NCBI GenBank assembly: GCA_007280315.1
Contig: QYQC01000083.1
Span: 1 to 5,540, forward strand
From: Betaproteobacteria bacterium
GTDB lineage: Bacteria > Pseudomonadota > Gammaproteobacteria > Burkholderiales > SG8-39
Reading direction: 5' to 3'
DNA length: 5,540 nt
Numbering within the stretch: position 1 is the stretch's first letter; each line of letters starts with the position of its first letter. The position numbers and the translations under genes were made by a program. The notes beneath the pieces were generated by a model. It saw nothing but the letters and a program-made list of their open reading frames with translations, made no database searches and was not told where the DNA came from. This document shows, piece after piece, positions 1 through 5,540 of the stretch.

Positions 1-18
1 ATATTCTTCATTTCCTTC

Positions 19-22
19 GGAG
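19..22 (+). promoter_or_regulatory. Ribosome binding site of etfB
   Basis: GGAG lies 7 nt before ATG 30 and 4 nt before GTG 27, which favours the ATG as the start. The 18 bases before it are too few to show whether a promoter or the end of an upstream gene is there. Confidence 0.6.
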
Positions 23-29
23 CAAAGTG

Positions 30-779
30 ATGAAAGTCCTGGTGCCCGTCAAGCGGGTGGTCGATTACAACGTCAAGGTCCGGGTCAAGGCAGACGGCTC
101 GGGCGTCGAGACCGCAAACGTCAAAATGTCGATGAATCCGTTCGACGAAATCGCCGTCGAAGAGGCGATGCGCCTGAAAGAGGCTGGTGTCGTCAAAGAA
201 ATTGTGGTCGTGTCCTGCGGCACGCCTGCTTGCCAGGAGACGCTGCGCACCGCCCTCGCGTTGGGCGCAGATCGCGCGATTCTGGTTGAATCCGACGTCG
301 AACTTCAGCCGCTGGCGGTGGCGAAGTTGCTGCAGGCGGTGGTGAAGAAGGAAAGTCCGGATCTGGTCATTCTAGGCAAGCAGGCGATCGATGACGACTG
401 CAATCAGACCGGCCAGATGCTGGCGGCCCTGATGGGCTGGTCGCAGGCGACGTTCGCTTCCAAAGTGAAGATCGCGGACGGCAAAGCGGAAGTCACGCGG
501 GAAGTCGACGGCGGCCTGGAGACGATCTCGGTCAAGCTGCCGGCGGTGATCACCGCCGAACTGCGCCTGAACGAACCGCGTTACGTCACATTGCCCAATA
601 TCATGAAGGCAAAGAAGAAGCCGCTGGAGACATTGAAACCCGATGCGCTCGGCGTCGATGTCAGCCCGCGCATTACTACCCTCAAAGTGGAAGAGCCGCC
701 CAAACGCAAGGCCGGAGTCAAGGTCCCGGATGCGAAAACGTTGGTCGAAAAACTCCGCAACGAAGCGAAGGTGATCTAA
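30..779 (+). CDS. etfB: Electron transfer flavoprotein beta subunit (EtfB)
   Basis: Small subunit of the EtfAB heterodimer, a soluble cytoplasmic carrier that takes electrons from acyl-CoA dehydrogenases and hands them to ETF:quinone oxidoreductase. The 249-residue length is normal for the family. Visible in the sequence: an N-terminal MKVLVPVKRVVDYN strand/loop; an AMP-binding-type region around residues 63-84 (CGTPACQETLRTALALGADR) and 116-132 (GKQAIDDDCNQTGQ); and the EtfB signature around residues 155-176 (VTREVDGGLET...LPAVITA). The recognition loop LPNIMKAKKK (188-197) is also present. It corresponds to the human loop whose Leu195 docks dehydrogenases and whose Lys200/Lys203 are methylated; here these are Leu188, Lys193 and Lys196. 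A GTG at 27 directly precedes ATG 30. I chose ATG 30 because GGAG at 19-22 lies 7 nt upstream and the family starts MKVLVPVKR. It is the first gene of the visible operon. Family assignment is near certain; the electron donor is inferred from the neighbouring gene. Confidence 0.97.
   Translation: MKVLVPVKRVVDYNVKVRVKADGSGVETANVKMSMNPFDEIAVEEAMRLKEAGVVKEIVVVSCGTPACQETLRTALALGADRAILVESDVELQPLAVAKLLQAVVKKESPDLVILGKQAIDDDCNQTGQMLAALMGWSQATFASKVKIADGKAEVTREVDGGLETISVKLPAVITAELRLNEPRYVTLPNIMKAKKKPLETLKPDALGVDVSPRITTLKVEEPPKRKAGVKVPDAKTLVEKLRNEAKVI
768..773 (+). promoter_or_regulatory. Ribosome binding site of etfA inside etfB
   Basis: AAGGTG sits in the last codons of etfB, 6 nt before ATG 780. The start codon directly follows the etfB stop, a layout typical of translational coupling between subunits made in equal amounts. 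Confidence 0.6.
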
Positions 780-1712
780 ATGTCCATACTCGTTCTGGTT
801 GATCACGACAATCAAGCCATCCGCGGCGCGACCCTCAATACCGTCGCCGCGGCTGCGAAAATCGGCGGCGACATCGTACTCCTGGTTGCCGGTGGCGGTT
901 GCGCCGCGGCCGGCGAAGCAGCGGCCAGGATCGCCGGCGTGAAGAAGGTGCTGGTGGCGGATGCGCCGCAGTACAAGGACGAACTCGCGGAGAGTCTGGC
1001 CGCGCTGGTGGTGTCGATCGCTTCCGCCTACAGCCACATTCTCGCCCCCGCTACCAGCTTCGGCAAGAACGTGGCACCGCGCGTTGCCGCACTGCTCGAT
1101 GTGGCGCAGATCTCCGAAATAATCGCAGTCAGTTCGCCCGATACTTTTGTGCGGCCGATATACGCGGGTACGGCGCTGGCGACGGTGCAGTCCAAGGACG
1201 CGATCAAAGTCATTACCGTGCGCGCCACCGGATTCGACGCAGTAGCGGCAAGCGGCGGCTCGGCGGCAGTGGAGTCGCTGGCTGCAGTGGCCGATGCGGG
1301 CTTGTCCAGCCTGGTCGGGCGCGAGCTGGTCAAATCGGAACGGCCGGAACTGACCGTTGCCAAGATCATCGTTTCCGGCGGTCGTGGTATGGGGTCGTCG
1401 GAGAACTTCAAACTGCTCGATCCGCTCGCTGACAAGCTCGGTGCAGGCATGGGCGCTTCGCGCGCCGCGGTTGACGCCGGTTTCGTTCCCAACGACTGGC
1501 AGGTCGGCCAGACCGGCAAGATCGTCGCACCGGAGCTGTATATCGCGATTGGCATCTCCGGCGCAATCCAGCACATGGCGGGCATGAAAGACAGCCGCGT
1601 TATCGTCGCCATCAACAAGGACGAGGAGGCGCCGATCTTTCAGGTGGCTGATTACGGCATCGTCGGCGACCTGTTCAAAGTCGTTCCGGAGCTGGTGAAA
1701 GAACTAGGCTGA
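780..1712 (+). CDS. etfA: Electron transfer flavoprotein alpha subunit (EtfA)
   Basis: Large subunit of EtfAB; its C-terminal domain holds the FAD that shuttles electrons between acyl-CoA dehydrogenases and ETF:quinone oxidoreductase. At 310 residues it has the usual bacterial length. The N-terminal half (about 1-185) is the variable domain that packs against EtfB. The C-terminal FAD domain (about 195-305) is almost textbook: SGGRGMGSSENF (199-210), GASRAAVDAGFVPND (225-239), QVGQTGKIVAPELY (241-254), IGISGAIQHMAGMKDS (257-272) and NKDEEAPIFQVADYGIVGD (279-297). Arg228, Thr245 and His265 match the residues that contact or tune FAD in the human protein. The ATG follows the etfB TAA with no gap, and AAGGTG at 768-773, inside the end of etfB, serves as Shine-Dalgarno with 6-nt spacing. 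The two subunits are therefore probably translationally coupled. No defect is seen. Confidence 0.97.
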   Translation: MSILVLVDHDNQAIRGATLNTVAAAAKIGGDIVLLVAGGGCAAAGEAAARIAGVKKVLVADAPQYKDELAESLAALVVSIASAYSHILAPATSFGKNVAPRVAALLDVAQISEIIAVSSPDTFVRPIYAGTALATVQSKDAIKVITVRATGFDAVAASGGSAAVESLAAVADAGLSSLVGRELVKSERPELTVAKIIVSGGRGMGSSENFKLLDPLADKLGAGMGASRAAVDAGFVPNDWQVGQTGKIVAPELYIAIGISGAIQHMAGMKDSRVIVAINKDEEAPIFQVADYGIVGDLFKVVPELVKELG

Positions 1713-1740
1713 ATTTTCGCGACCACTGATCGTCGATTTC

Positions 1741-1744
1741 GAGG
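1741..1744 (+). promoter_or_regulatory. Ribosome binding site of the acyl-CoA dehydrogenase
   Basis: GAGG lies 9 nt before ATG 1754 in the 41-bp gap after etfA. The gap shows no convincing terminator or promoter, so read-through from etfBA is expected. Confidence 0.5.
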
Positions 1745-1753
1745 CAAATCATC

Positions 1754-3543
1754 ATGAGCGACTATGTCGCACCATTGAAGGACATGCAGTTCGTGCTGAC
1801 CGAACTTGCCGGACTGGATCAGGTGGCAAAGCTTCCGGGTTGCGAAGACGTCAGTGTGGAGCTGGTCGAGCAGATACTGGAGGAGAGCGGAAAGTTCTGC
1901 GCCGAAGTGCTGTCGCCGCTGAACCAGTCGGGCGACAGCGAGGGCTCGAAGTGGGACCAGGGCCGGGTAACGACTCCCAAAGGTTTCGTCGCAGCGTACA
2001 AGCAGTTCGTCGAGGGCGGCTGGAATGCGCTGCAGTTCCCGCCGCAGTACGGCGGTCAGGGCCTGCCCAAGCTGGTGGCGACACCGGTGATGGAAATGTG
2101 GAAATCGGCGAATCTGTCGTTTTCACTGTGCCCGCTGCTCACGGGCGGCGCGATAGAGGCCTTGCTGCTGCGCGGCGCCGATCAATTGAAGCAGACGTTC
2201 CTGCCAAGAATGGTGGAAGGCAGCTGGACCGGCACCATGAATCTGACCGAGCCGCAGGCGGGATCCGATCTGTCGCTGGTCAAGGCGAAAGCCGTCCCCG
2301 ACGGCGACAGCTATCGCATCTACGGACAGAAGATATTCACACCTATGGCGAGCATGACCTGGCGGAGAACATCGTTCACCTGGTGCTCGCGCGCACGCCC
2401 GATGCGCCCGCGGGAGTGAAAGGCATATCGCTGTTCATCGTGCCCAAGTTGCTGGTCAACGCCGACGGCACTCTGGGTAAGAGAAACGACGTCCACTGCG
2501 CCTCCATCGAACACAAACTCGGCATCCACGCCAGCCCCACCGCGGTGTTGATATTCGGCGAGAAAGACGGCGCGATCGGTTACCTCGTCGGCGAGGAGAA
2601 CCGCGGCCTGGAGTACATGTTCATCATGATGAACGCTGCGCGCTTTGCCGTCGGCCTGGAAGGAGTCGCCGTTTCCGACCGTGCCTACCAGCTGGCGCTG
2701 GCCTACGCCAAGGAGCGCGTGCAAAGCCGCGATCTTTCCGGCGGCGCGAAAGCGGTGCCGATTATTCGCCAGCCCGATGTGCGGCGCATGCTGATGAACA
2801 TGAAAGCGCAGACCGAGGCGATGCGTGCACTCGCCTATGTGGTTGCGGCGGCGATGGACATTGCGCACAGCGATCCAGACGCGGCGTTACGCGCCAAGCA
2901 CCAGGCGTTTGCCGACATGATGATTCCTGTGGTGAAGGGGTGGAGCACCGAAACCTGTATCGAATTGGCGTCGACCGGGATTCAGGTCCACGGAGGCATG
3001 GGCTATGTCGAGGAGACCGGGGCGGCGCAACTGCTGCGCGATGCGCGCATAACCACCATTTACGAAGGCACCACCGCTATCCAGTCGAACGATCTGGTGG
3101 GGCGCAAACTGGCGCGCGAGGGCGGGGCGACGGCGAAGCTGGTGATCGCGGCAATGCGCGTGGTCGAGGCCGAACTCGCGCAGACCCCGGGTGAGGACAT
3201 GGCTGCGATACGGGCCGGACTGGCTGACGGGATCAAGGCGGTGGAGGACTGCGTCACCTGGATCGTCGCGGCCTACGTTACCGACATCAAGGCGGTGCAC
3301 GCCGGCTCGGTGCCGTTTCTCAAACTGATGGGCATCGTCTGCGGCGGCTGGCAGATGGCGCGCGCAGCTCTGGTATCGCACAAGCGGCTGGCGGCGAAGA
3401 ATGGCGACGCCGCTTTCTACCAGGCGAAAATCGCGACTGCGCGTTTCTATTCCGATCACGTCCTCGCGCAGGCGCCGGGATTACGCAATACCGTGGTGCG
3501 CGGTGCAGCCGGTGTGATGGCGCTCAGCGAAGAACAATTCTGA
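1754..3543 (+). pseudogene. Acyl-CoA dehydrogenase, ~596 aa type, with frameshift
   Basis: FAD-dependent acyl-CoA dehydrogenase: alpha,beta-desaturation of an acyl-CoA thioester with electrons passed to EtfAB, encoded immediately upstream. GAGG at 1741-1744 lies 9 nt before ATG 1754. Frame 1 runs to Phe195 (codon 2336-2338) and then turns to nonsense, stopping at 2419. The family sequence resumes one frame back at 2341 (TYGEHDLAENIVHLVLARTP) and runs to TGA 3541. Restoring one base between 2339 and 2340 would give the expected KIF-I-TYGEHD and a protein of 596 residues, the usual length for the long subfamily with an extra C-terminal domain (PF12806 type). In repaired numbering: TEPQAGSD FAD/substrate motif at 165-172, HGGMGY at 413-418, and catalytic base Glu438 in IYEGTTAIQ. 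The C-terminal extra domain spans roughly 465-596. Members of this subfamily include methylthiopropionyl-CoA dehydrogenases (DmdC) and many general FadE-like enzymes, so the substrate cannot be told from sequence. As written, the product would lack the catalytic domain. A sequencing error is at least as likely as true loss. Confidence 0.9.
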
Positions 3544-3545
3544 AA

Positions 3546-3552
3546 GAGAGGG
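3546..3552 (+). promoter_or_regulatory. Strong ribosome binding site deciding the DUF3460-like start
   Basis: GAGAGGG ends 5 nt before ATG 3558. It is the best Shine-Dalgarno in the block and supports the longer 78-residue form over an internal start at 3603. Confidence 0.65.
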
Positions 3553-3557
3553 TATCC

Positions 3558-3794
3558 ATGACGATCAACGAATCAAAGTTCGCCCGATTTCTGGGCGAGT
3601 TCATGCCGCAAACGTACGAATCCGAATTCACCAAGTTCATGCGTGAGTTCAAGCAGCAAAGGCCGAATCTCGAAGCCGAGCAGAGAAAGAGCCGCGAGAT
3701 CTGGTGGGATCACAAGCAGGACCTGGAGACGGCGGAGCGTGCCAAAGAGTCGCGCGTGAAACAACAGGCCTATGTTTATCAGAACAAAGTCTGA
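3558..3794 (+). CDS. DUF3460-like small protein with an internal repeat
   Basis: A 78-residue, highly charged, probably cytoplasmic and mostly helical protein with no signal peptide or membrane segment. From residue 20 on it reads like DUF3460 (PF11943), a short family of unknown function known mainly from Betaproteobacteria: a YESEFTKFM start (20-28), an acidic/basic middle (LEAEQRKSREIWWDHK) and a conserved-looking end, SRVKQQAYVYQ. The assignment is from memory of the family pattern, not from a search. Family members are usually about 60 residues; here residues 5-18 (ESKFARFLGEFMPQ) look like a second copy of 21-34 (ESEFTKFMREFKQQ), 7 of 14 identical, which accounts for the extra N-terminus. 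ATG 3558 has a strong Shine-Dalgarno, GAGAGGG at 3546-3552, 5 nt upstream. The in-frame ATG 3603 would give the family's usual length (63 aa) but has only a weak site. The gene follows the dehydrogenase stop by 14 bp and so shares its transcript. Function unknown. Confidence 0.85.
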   Translation: MTINESKFARFLGEFMPQTYESEFTKFMREFKQQRPNLEAEQRKSREIWWDHKQDLETAERAKESRVKQQAYVYQNKV

Positions 3795-4466
3795 GTGTTG
3801 TCGAATTTCAGACTCATCAAACAGGCAGGCGCCATCGCCTGCCTTGTCGCTTGTGGAGCCTGCGCGCAAGTCGCACTAATGTCGGTGACGCCCATCGTCG
3901 CCGCGCTGGCGCGACAGGTGGATCAGCGTACTGGACGCGAAATCGTGGAACTGGAGCAGAAGCGGGACTGGCCGGGCATGCTTGCCCTGGCGCGGACTCT
4001 GCTGCAGCGCGAGCCGGTACGCGCCGACTGGTGGGTGCTGCAGGGCTATGCCCTGGCGCGGCAGGGGCAGCACGCTGCGGCTATCGAATCCTACCAGCGG
4101 GCATTGCGCATCAGCCCGGAGGATGAGGATGCGCGGCTTGCGCTCGGCGGCAGTCTGAGCGAGTCGGGCCGGTTCGAACAGGCGATTCAGACCTATCAGC
4201 TGGCGCTGCGCAATCGCCCCGAATCGGCGCCGGCCTATCTCGCCTTGGCCGAACTATACCGCCGGCGCGGACAACCCGACCTGGCGCTGCCCAATTATCG
4301 CGAGAGCGTGCGCTACGAGCCGGATTCGGAGCAGGCGTGGGCTGGATTGGCCATCGCCTATCATCTCACAGGGCAGTTCGAACGCAGGGACCAGGCGCTG
4401 CAGGGACTGCGCCGGATCAACCCGGGTGCCGCGGACCAATTCGAAAAACAGCATTTGTCGAAATAG
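3795..4466 (+). CDS. TPR-repeat protein, probable lipoprotein
   Basis: Tetratricopeptide-repeat protein of 223 residues, probably exported. The N-terminus has basic residues (Arg6, Lys9), a short hydrophobic stretch and LVAC at 17-20, which fits a lipobox with lipidation on Cys20; cleavage by signal peptidase I after ACA (22-24) is an alternative. Four consecutive 34-residue TPR units are clear at 77-110, 111-144, 145-178 and 179-212, each with the G/A-Y/L pattern in helix A, a turn Gly (RQGQ, ESGR, RRGQ, LTGQ) and a Pro near the end. Residues 48-76 look like a degenerate preceding repeat. TPR superhelices bind peptides or partner proteins; no catalytic motif is present and the partner is unknown. 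GTG 3795 directly follows the TGA of the small gene and lacks a clear Shine-Dalgarno, so translation is probably coupled. TTG 3798 is also possible. ATG 3879 would remove the signal sequence. Family is sure, role is not. Confidence 0.85.
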   Translation: MLSNFRLIKQAGAIACLVACGACAQVALMSVTPIVAALARQVDQRTGREIVELEQKRDWPGMLALARTLLQREPVRADWWVLQGYALARQGQHAAAIESYQRALRISPEDEDARLALGGSLSESGRFEQAIQTYQLALRNRPESAPAYLALAELYRRRGQPDLALPNYRESVRYEPDSEQAWAGLAIAYHLTGQFERRDQALQGLRRINPGAADQFEKQHLSK

Positions 4467-4484
4467 GACCCGGGCGATTGCGGC
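4467..4484. other. 18-bp convergent gap without a clear terminator
   Basis: The TPR gene and the SDR gene end tail to tail with 18 bp between their stop codons. I see no GC-rich stem followed by a T-run on either strand, so the transcripts probably overlap or end by Rho. Confidence 0.5.
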
Positions 4485-5246
4485 TCAACCCGCGACCAGC
4501 CCGTCGTCCGCGGAGATGACGGCGCCGTTGATAAATCCCGATTGCTCCGAGGCGAGCAGCAGCACGATTCCGTCAAGATCCTCGGGACGGCCGACGCGGC
4601 GCCGCGGCAGCATGTTCACCACCTTCTTCCCGCCCTCGGATTGCCAGAAGTCGCGGTTGATCCCGGTTTCGATATAGCCGGGGCAGATCGCATTGACATT
4701 GATGTTGTAGCGCCCCCACTCGTTCGCGAGCGCCTTGGTCATGTGGATGACGGCGGCCTTGGACATGCAATAGGTTGACAACTGTGCCAGCACGCGCAGT
4801 CCGGCGGCCGACGCGATATTGACAATGCGCCCGGGACATTTGCGCGCGATCATGCTGCGGCCCACCGCCTGGGCGACGAAGAACGCGCCCTTGCAATTGG
4901 TGTCGGTGACGTAGTCATAATCCTTCTCCTCGACTTCGATCGCGCGCTGCTGCTGGCTCACGCCGGAGTTGTTGACCAGAATGTCGATTCCGCCCAAAGC
5001 GGATTCGGCGCTGATCACCGCGGCGCGAATGCTCGCCACATCAGTCACATCCATCCTTACGGCGCAGGCCTTGCCGCCGGACTGTTCGATCTCACCTTTG
5101 AGCAGTTCCAGCTTGTCGGTGCTGCGTGCCGCCAGCGCGATCCTGGCGCCGGCCTGCGCCAGAACCTGGGCAAAACGCCAGCCCAGTCCGCTGGACGCGC
5201 CGGTAACCAGCGCGGTCTTGCCATCGAGCCGGATGGGCTGCTGCAT
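4485..5246 (-). CDS. Classical short-chain dehydrogenase/reductase (SDR)
   Basis: NAD(P)(H)-dependent oxidoreductase of the classical SDR (FabG-like) family, 253 residues, cytoplasmic. Motifs in order: TGASSGLG dinucleotide loop at 15-22; Arg41 after the second strand (AAR), which suggests NADP(H); MDV at 65-67; NNSG at 92-95 (usually NNAG); Asn117 in the NCKGAF stretch; and catalytic Ser146, Tyr159 and Lys163 (Y-x-x-x-K) with the correct 13-residue Ser-Tyr spacing. ICPGYIET follows at 186-193 and a C-terminal ADDG at about 247-250. The catalytic tetrad is complete. The frame stays open upstream to an ATG at 5405, but ATG 5246 is chosen: AAAGGA (5253-5258, minus strand) is 6 nt before it and MQQPIRLDGKTALVTG is the family start. 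The substrate is unknown. Being next to an acyl-CoA oxidation block makes a 3-hydroxyacyl or ketone substrate plausible, but that is inference. It is transcribed towards the TPR gene, so it is a separate unit. Confidence 0.93.
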   Translation of the reverse strand: MQQPIRLDGKTALVTGASSGLGWRFAQVLAQAGARIALAARSTDKLELLKGEIEQSGGKACAVRMDVTDVASIRAAVISAESALGGIDILVNNSGVSQQQRAIEVEEKDYDYVTDTNCKGAFFVAQAVGRSMIARKCPGRIVNIASAAGLRVLAQLSTYCMSKAAVIHMTKALANEWGRYNINVNAICPGYIETGINRDFWQSEGGKKVVNMLPRRRVGRPEDLDGIVLLLASEQSGFINGAVISADDGLVAG

Positions 5247-5252
5247 ATCGTG

Positions 5253-5258
5253 TCCTTT
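5253..5258 (-). promoter_or_regulatory. Ribosome binding site fixing the SDR start
   Basis: On the minus strand AAAGGA ends 6 nt before ATG 5246. This decides against the 53-residue upstream extension, whose sequence (Arg-rich, no SDR features) does not look like a protein domain. Confidence 0.75.
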
Positions 5259-5344
5259 GTGTAAGGGTGTTTCCGAGGCAACGGTAGCGCGTTCCGTCCA
5301 CGGCGGCAAGCGCAGGCAAAATTCGCCCGCGCGCCGACACTCGC

Positions 5345-5368
5345 CCAAGCGCCGAACCAAGCGTCGAA
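5345..5368. repeat. 12-bp tandem direct repeat
   Basis: CCAAGCGCCGAA (5345-5356) is followed at once by CCAAGCGTCGAA (5357-5368), 11 of 12 bases identical. The pair ends exactly where the -35 hexamer of the rightward promoter begins, a position where activators or repressors often bind. It could also be chance duplication. Confidence 0.6.
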
Positions 5369-5398
5369 TTGACCGAAAACCATATTTATGGGTATCAT
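5369..5398 (+). promoter_or_regulatory. Sigma70-type promoter for the antitoxin gene
   Basis: TTGACC (5369-5374) and TATCAT (5393-5398) each match the consensus -35 and -10 in 5 of 6 bases and are 18 nt apart. Transcription would start near 5405, leaving a leader of about 30 nt before ATG 5434. It is the best promoter in the window. Confidence 0.6.
5380..5391. promoter_or_regulatory. Near-palindrome in the promoter spacer
   Basis: CCATATTTATGG reads the same on both strands at 10 of 12 positions and fills the spacer between the -35 and -10 elements. It could be half of a composite operator with the inverted repeat that follows it. AT-rich sequence makes chance symmetry possible. Confidence 0.35.
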
Positions 5399-5407
5399 GC
5401 TTCATAC
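5392..5407. promoter_or_regulatory. Imperfect inverted repeat over the -10 and start site
   Basis: GTATCATGCTTCATAC is symmetric at 12 of 16 positions, with perfect GTAT/ATAC ends. It covers the -10 hexamer and the predicted start site. VapB-type antitoxins commonly repress their own operon by binding inverted repeats in this position, so it is a plausible autoregulatory operator. Confidence 0.45.
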
Positions 5408-5433
5408 ATCAATTCAACCCGGCCCTGTGAACC

Positions 5434-5540
5434 ATGAAGACCACTCTGGAAATGCCCGACGAACTTTTCCGCCGCGCCAAGACGGTGGCTGCAAAGCGTG
5501 GCCAATCGCTGAAGCAACTGGTCACCACGGCGCTGGAGCG
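5434..5540 (+). CDS. VapB-like antitoxin, N-terminal part (cut by window end)
   Basis: The first 35 codons of a small gene that runs off the window. The sequence MKTTLEMPDELFRRAKTVAA followed by KRGQSLKQLV and TTALE has the ribbon-helix-helix layout: a short beta strand (KTTLEMP, 2-8), helix 1 (about 9-21) and helix 2 beginning at Ser25. It matches the common type II antitoxin pattern (MKTTLdIPd.L.rrAK..Aa.rG.SLkq.v..ALe), typically VapB paired with a PIN-domain RNase toxin. Such proteins dimerise to bind operator DNA and neutralise the toxin with the missing C-terminal tail. ATG 5434 is the natural start; no strong Shine-Dalgarno precedes it. The toxin gene is expected just downstream, beyond the window, so the pair is not proven. 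It could also be a solitary RHH regulator. Confidence 0.75.
   Translation, partial: MKTTLEMPDELFRRAKTVAAKRGQSLKQLVTTALE

Larger units (their letters stand above)
5247..5433. other. Divergent intergenic region, SDR / antitoxin
   Basis: These 187 bp separate the outward-reading SDR (minus) and antitoxin (plus) genes and must carry both start regions. The antitoxin-side half contains a tandem repeat, a sigma70-like promoter and two near-palindromes, listed separately. For the SDR direction the only candidate I see on the minus strand is TTGATG, a 17-nt spacer and ATAAAT, reading through the same AT-rich patch (about 5385-5413). It is weak and is not listed as a feature of its own. Confidence 0.6.

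Noticed and set aside
372..1574. Long minus-strand open frame opposite etfB/etfA
   Set aside because: Its translation is low-complexity, rich in Arg/His/Gly, with no recognisable domain, and lies wholly over two well-conserved genes. It is a shadow of their codon bias.
1713..1753. Possible promoter or terminator between etfA and the dehydrogenase
   Set aside because: The 41-bp gap has no stem with a T-run and no -35/-10 pair at proper spacing, only a ribosome binding site.
1840..2340. Upstream half of the long open frame that carries the dehydrogenase C-terminal part
   Set aside because: Before 2341 this frame gives an Arg/Gly-rich nonsense translation, while the frame starting at 1754 gives conserved dehydrogenase sequence. 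It is open only because the DNA is G+C-rich.
2330..2350. Programmed -1 ribosomal frameshifting to make the full acyl-CoA dehydrogenase
   Set aside because: No X-XXY-YYZ slippery heptamer or following stem is present at the junction, the family is not known to use recoding, and one codon (Ile196) would still be missing. A one-base deletion explains it better.
3879..4466. Internal ATG 3879 as the start of the TPR protein
   Set aside because: It would discard a convincing signal sequence with a lipobox, and the GTG directly after the upstream stop fits the operon layout. Kept only as a minor alternative.
5247..5405. 53-residue N-terminal extension of the SDR
   Set aside because: No Shine-Dalgarno at 5405, an Arg-rich sequence unlike an SDR or a signal peptide, and a good ribosome site before ATG 5246 where the family normally starts. 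It would also overlap the divergent promoter region.

Overview
The window is G+C-rich bacterial DNA, most likely from a betaproteobacterium. Three things point there: the codon use; a group I EtfB/EtfA pair followed by a ~595-residue acyl-CoA dehydrogenase; and a small protein that looks like DUF3460, a family I know mainly from Betaproteobacteria. I cannot name a species.

Positions 27-4466 (+ strand) form one compact, probably co-transcribed block: etfB, etfA (starts directly after the etfB stop), an acyl-CoA dehydrogenase gene (41 bp gap), a DUF3460-like small protein (14 bp gap) and a TPR-repeat protein with a lipoprotein-type signal sequence (0 bp gap). The dehydrogenase would oxidise an acyl-CoA and pass electrons to the EtfAB flavoprotein, which feeds the quinone pool through ETF:quinone oxidoreductase (not in this window). 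The dehydrogenase reading frame is broken by an apparent one-base deletion at about 2339-2340. Both halves are otherwise well conserved, so this is either a sequencing/assembly error or a very recent inactivation.

Positions 4485-5246 (- strand) hold a classical short-chain dehydrogenase/reductase that converges on the TPR gene with only 18 bp between them. Its start was moved inward to an ATG with a good Shine-Dalgarno, giving 253 residues.

Positions 5247-5433 are a 187-bp divergent intergenic region. It holds a well-formed sigma70-type promoter reading rightward, two near-palindromes in and around its -10 element, and a 12-bp tandem repeat against its -35 element. At 5434 the start of a VapB-like ribbon-helix-helix antitoxin gene begins and is cut by the window edge; its toxin partner would lie beyond.

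I find no RNA genes, CRISPR array, insertion sequence or clear intrinsic terminator. Most of the window is ordinary fatty-acid/acyl-CoA catabolism. The points worth a second look are the frameshift, the internal duplication in the DUF3460-like protein, and the dense regulatory layout upstream of the antitoxin. I see no evidence for a wholly new system.
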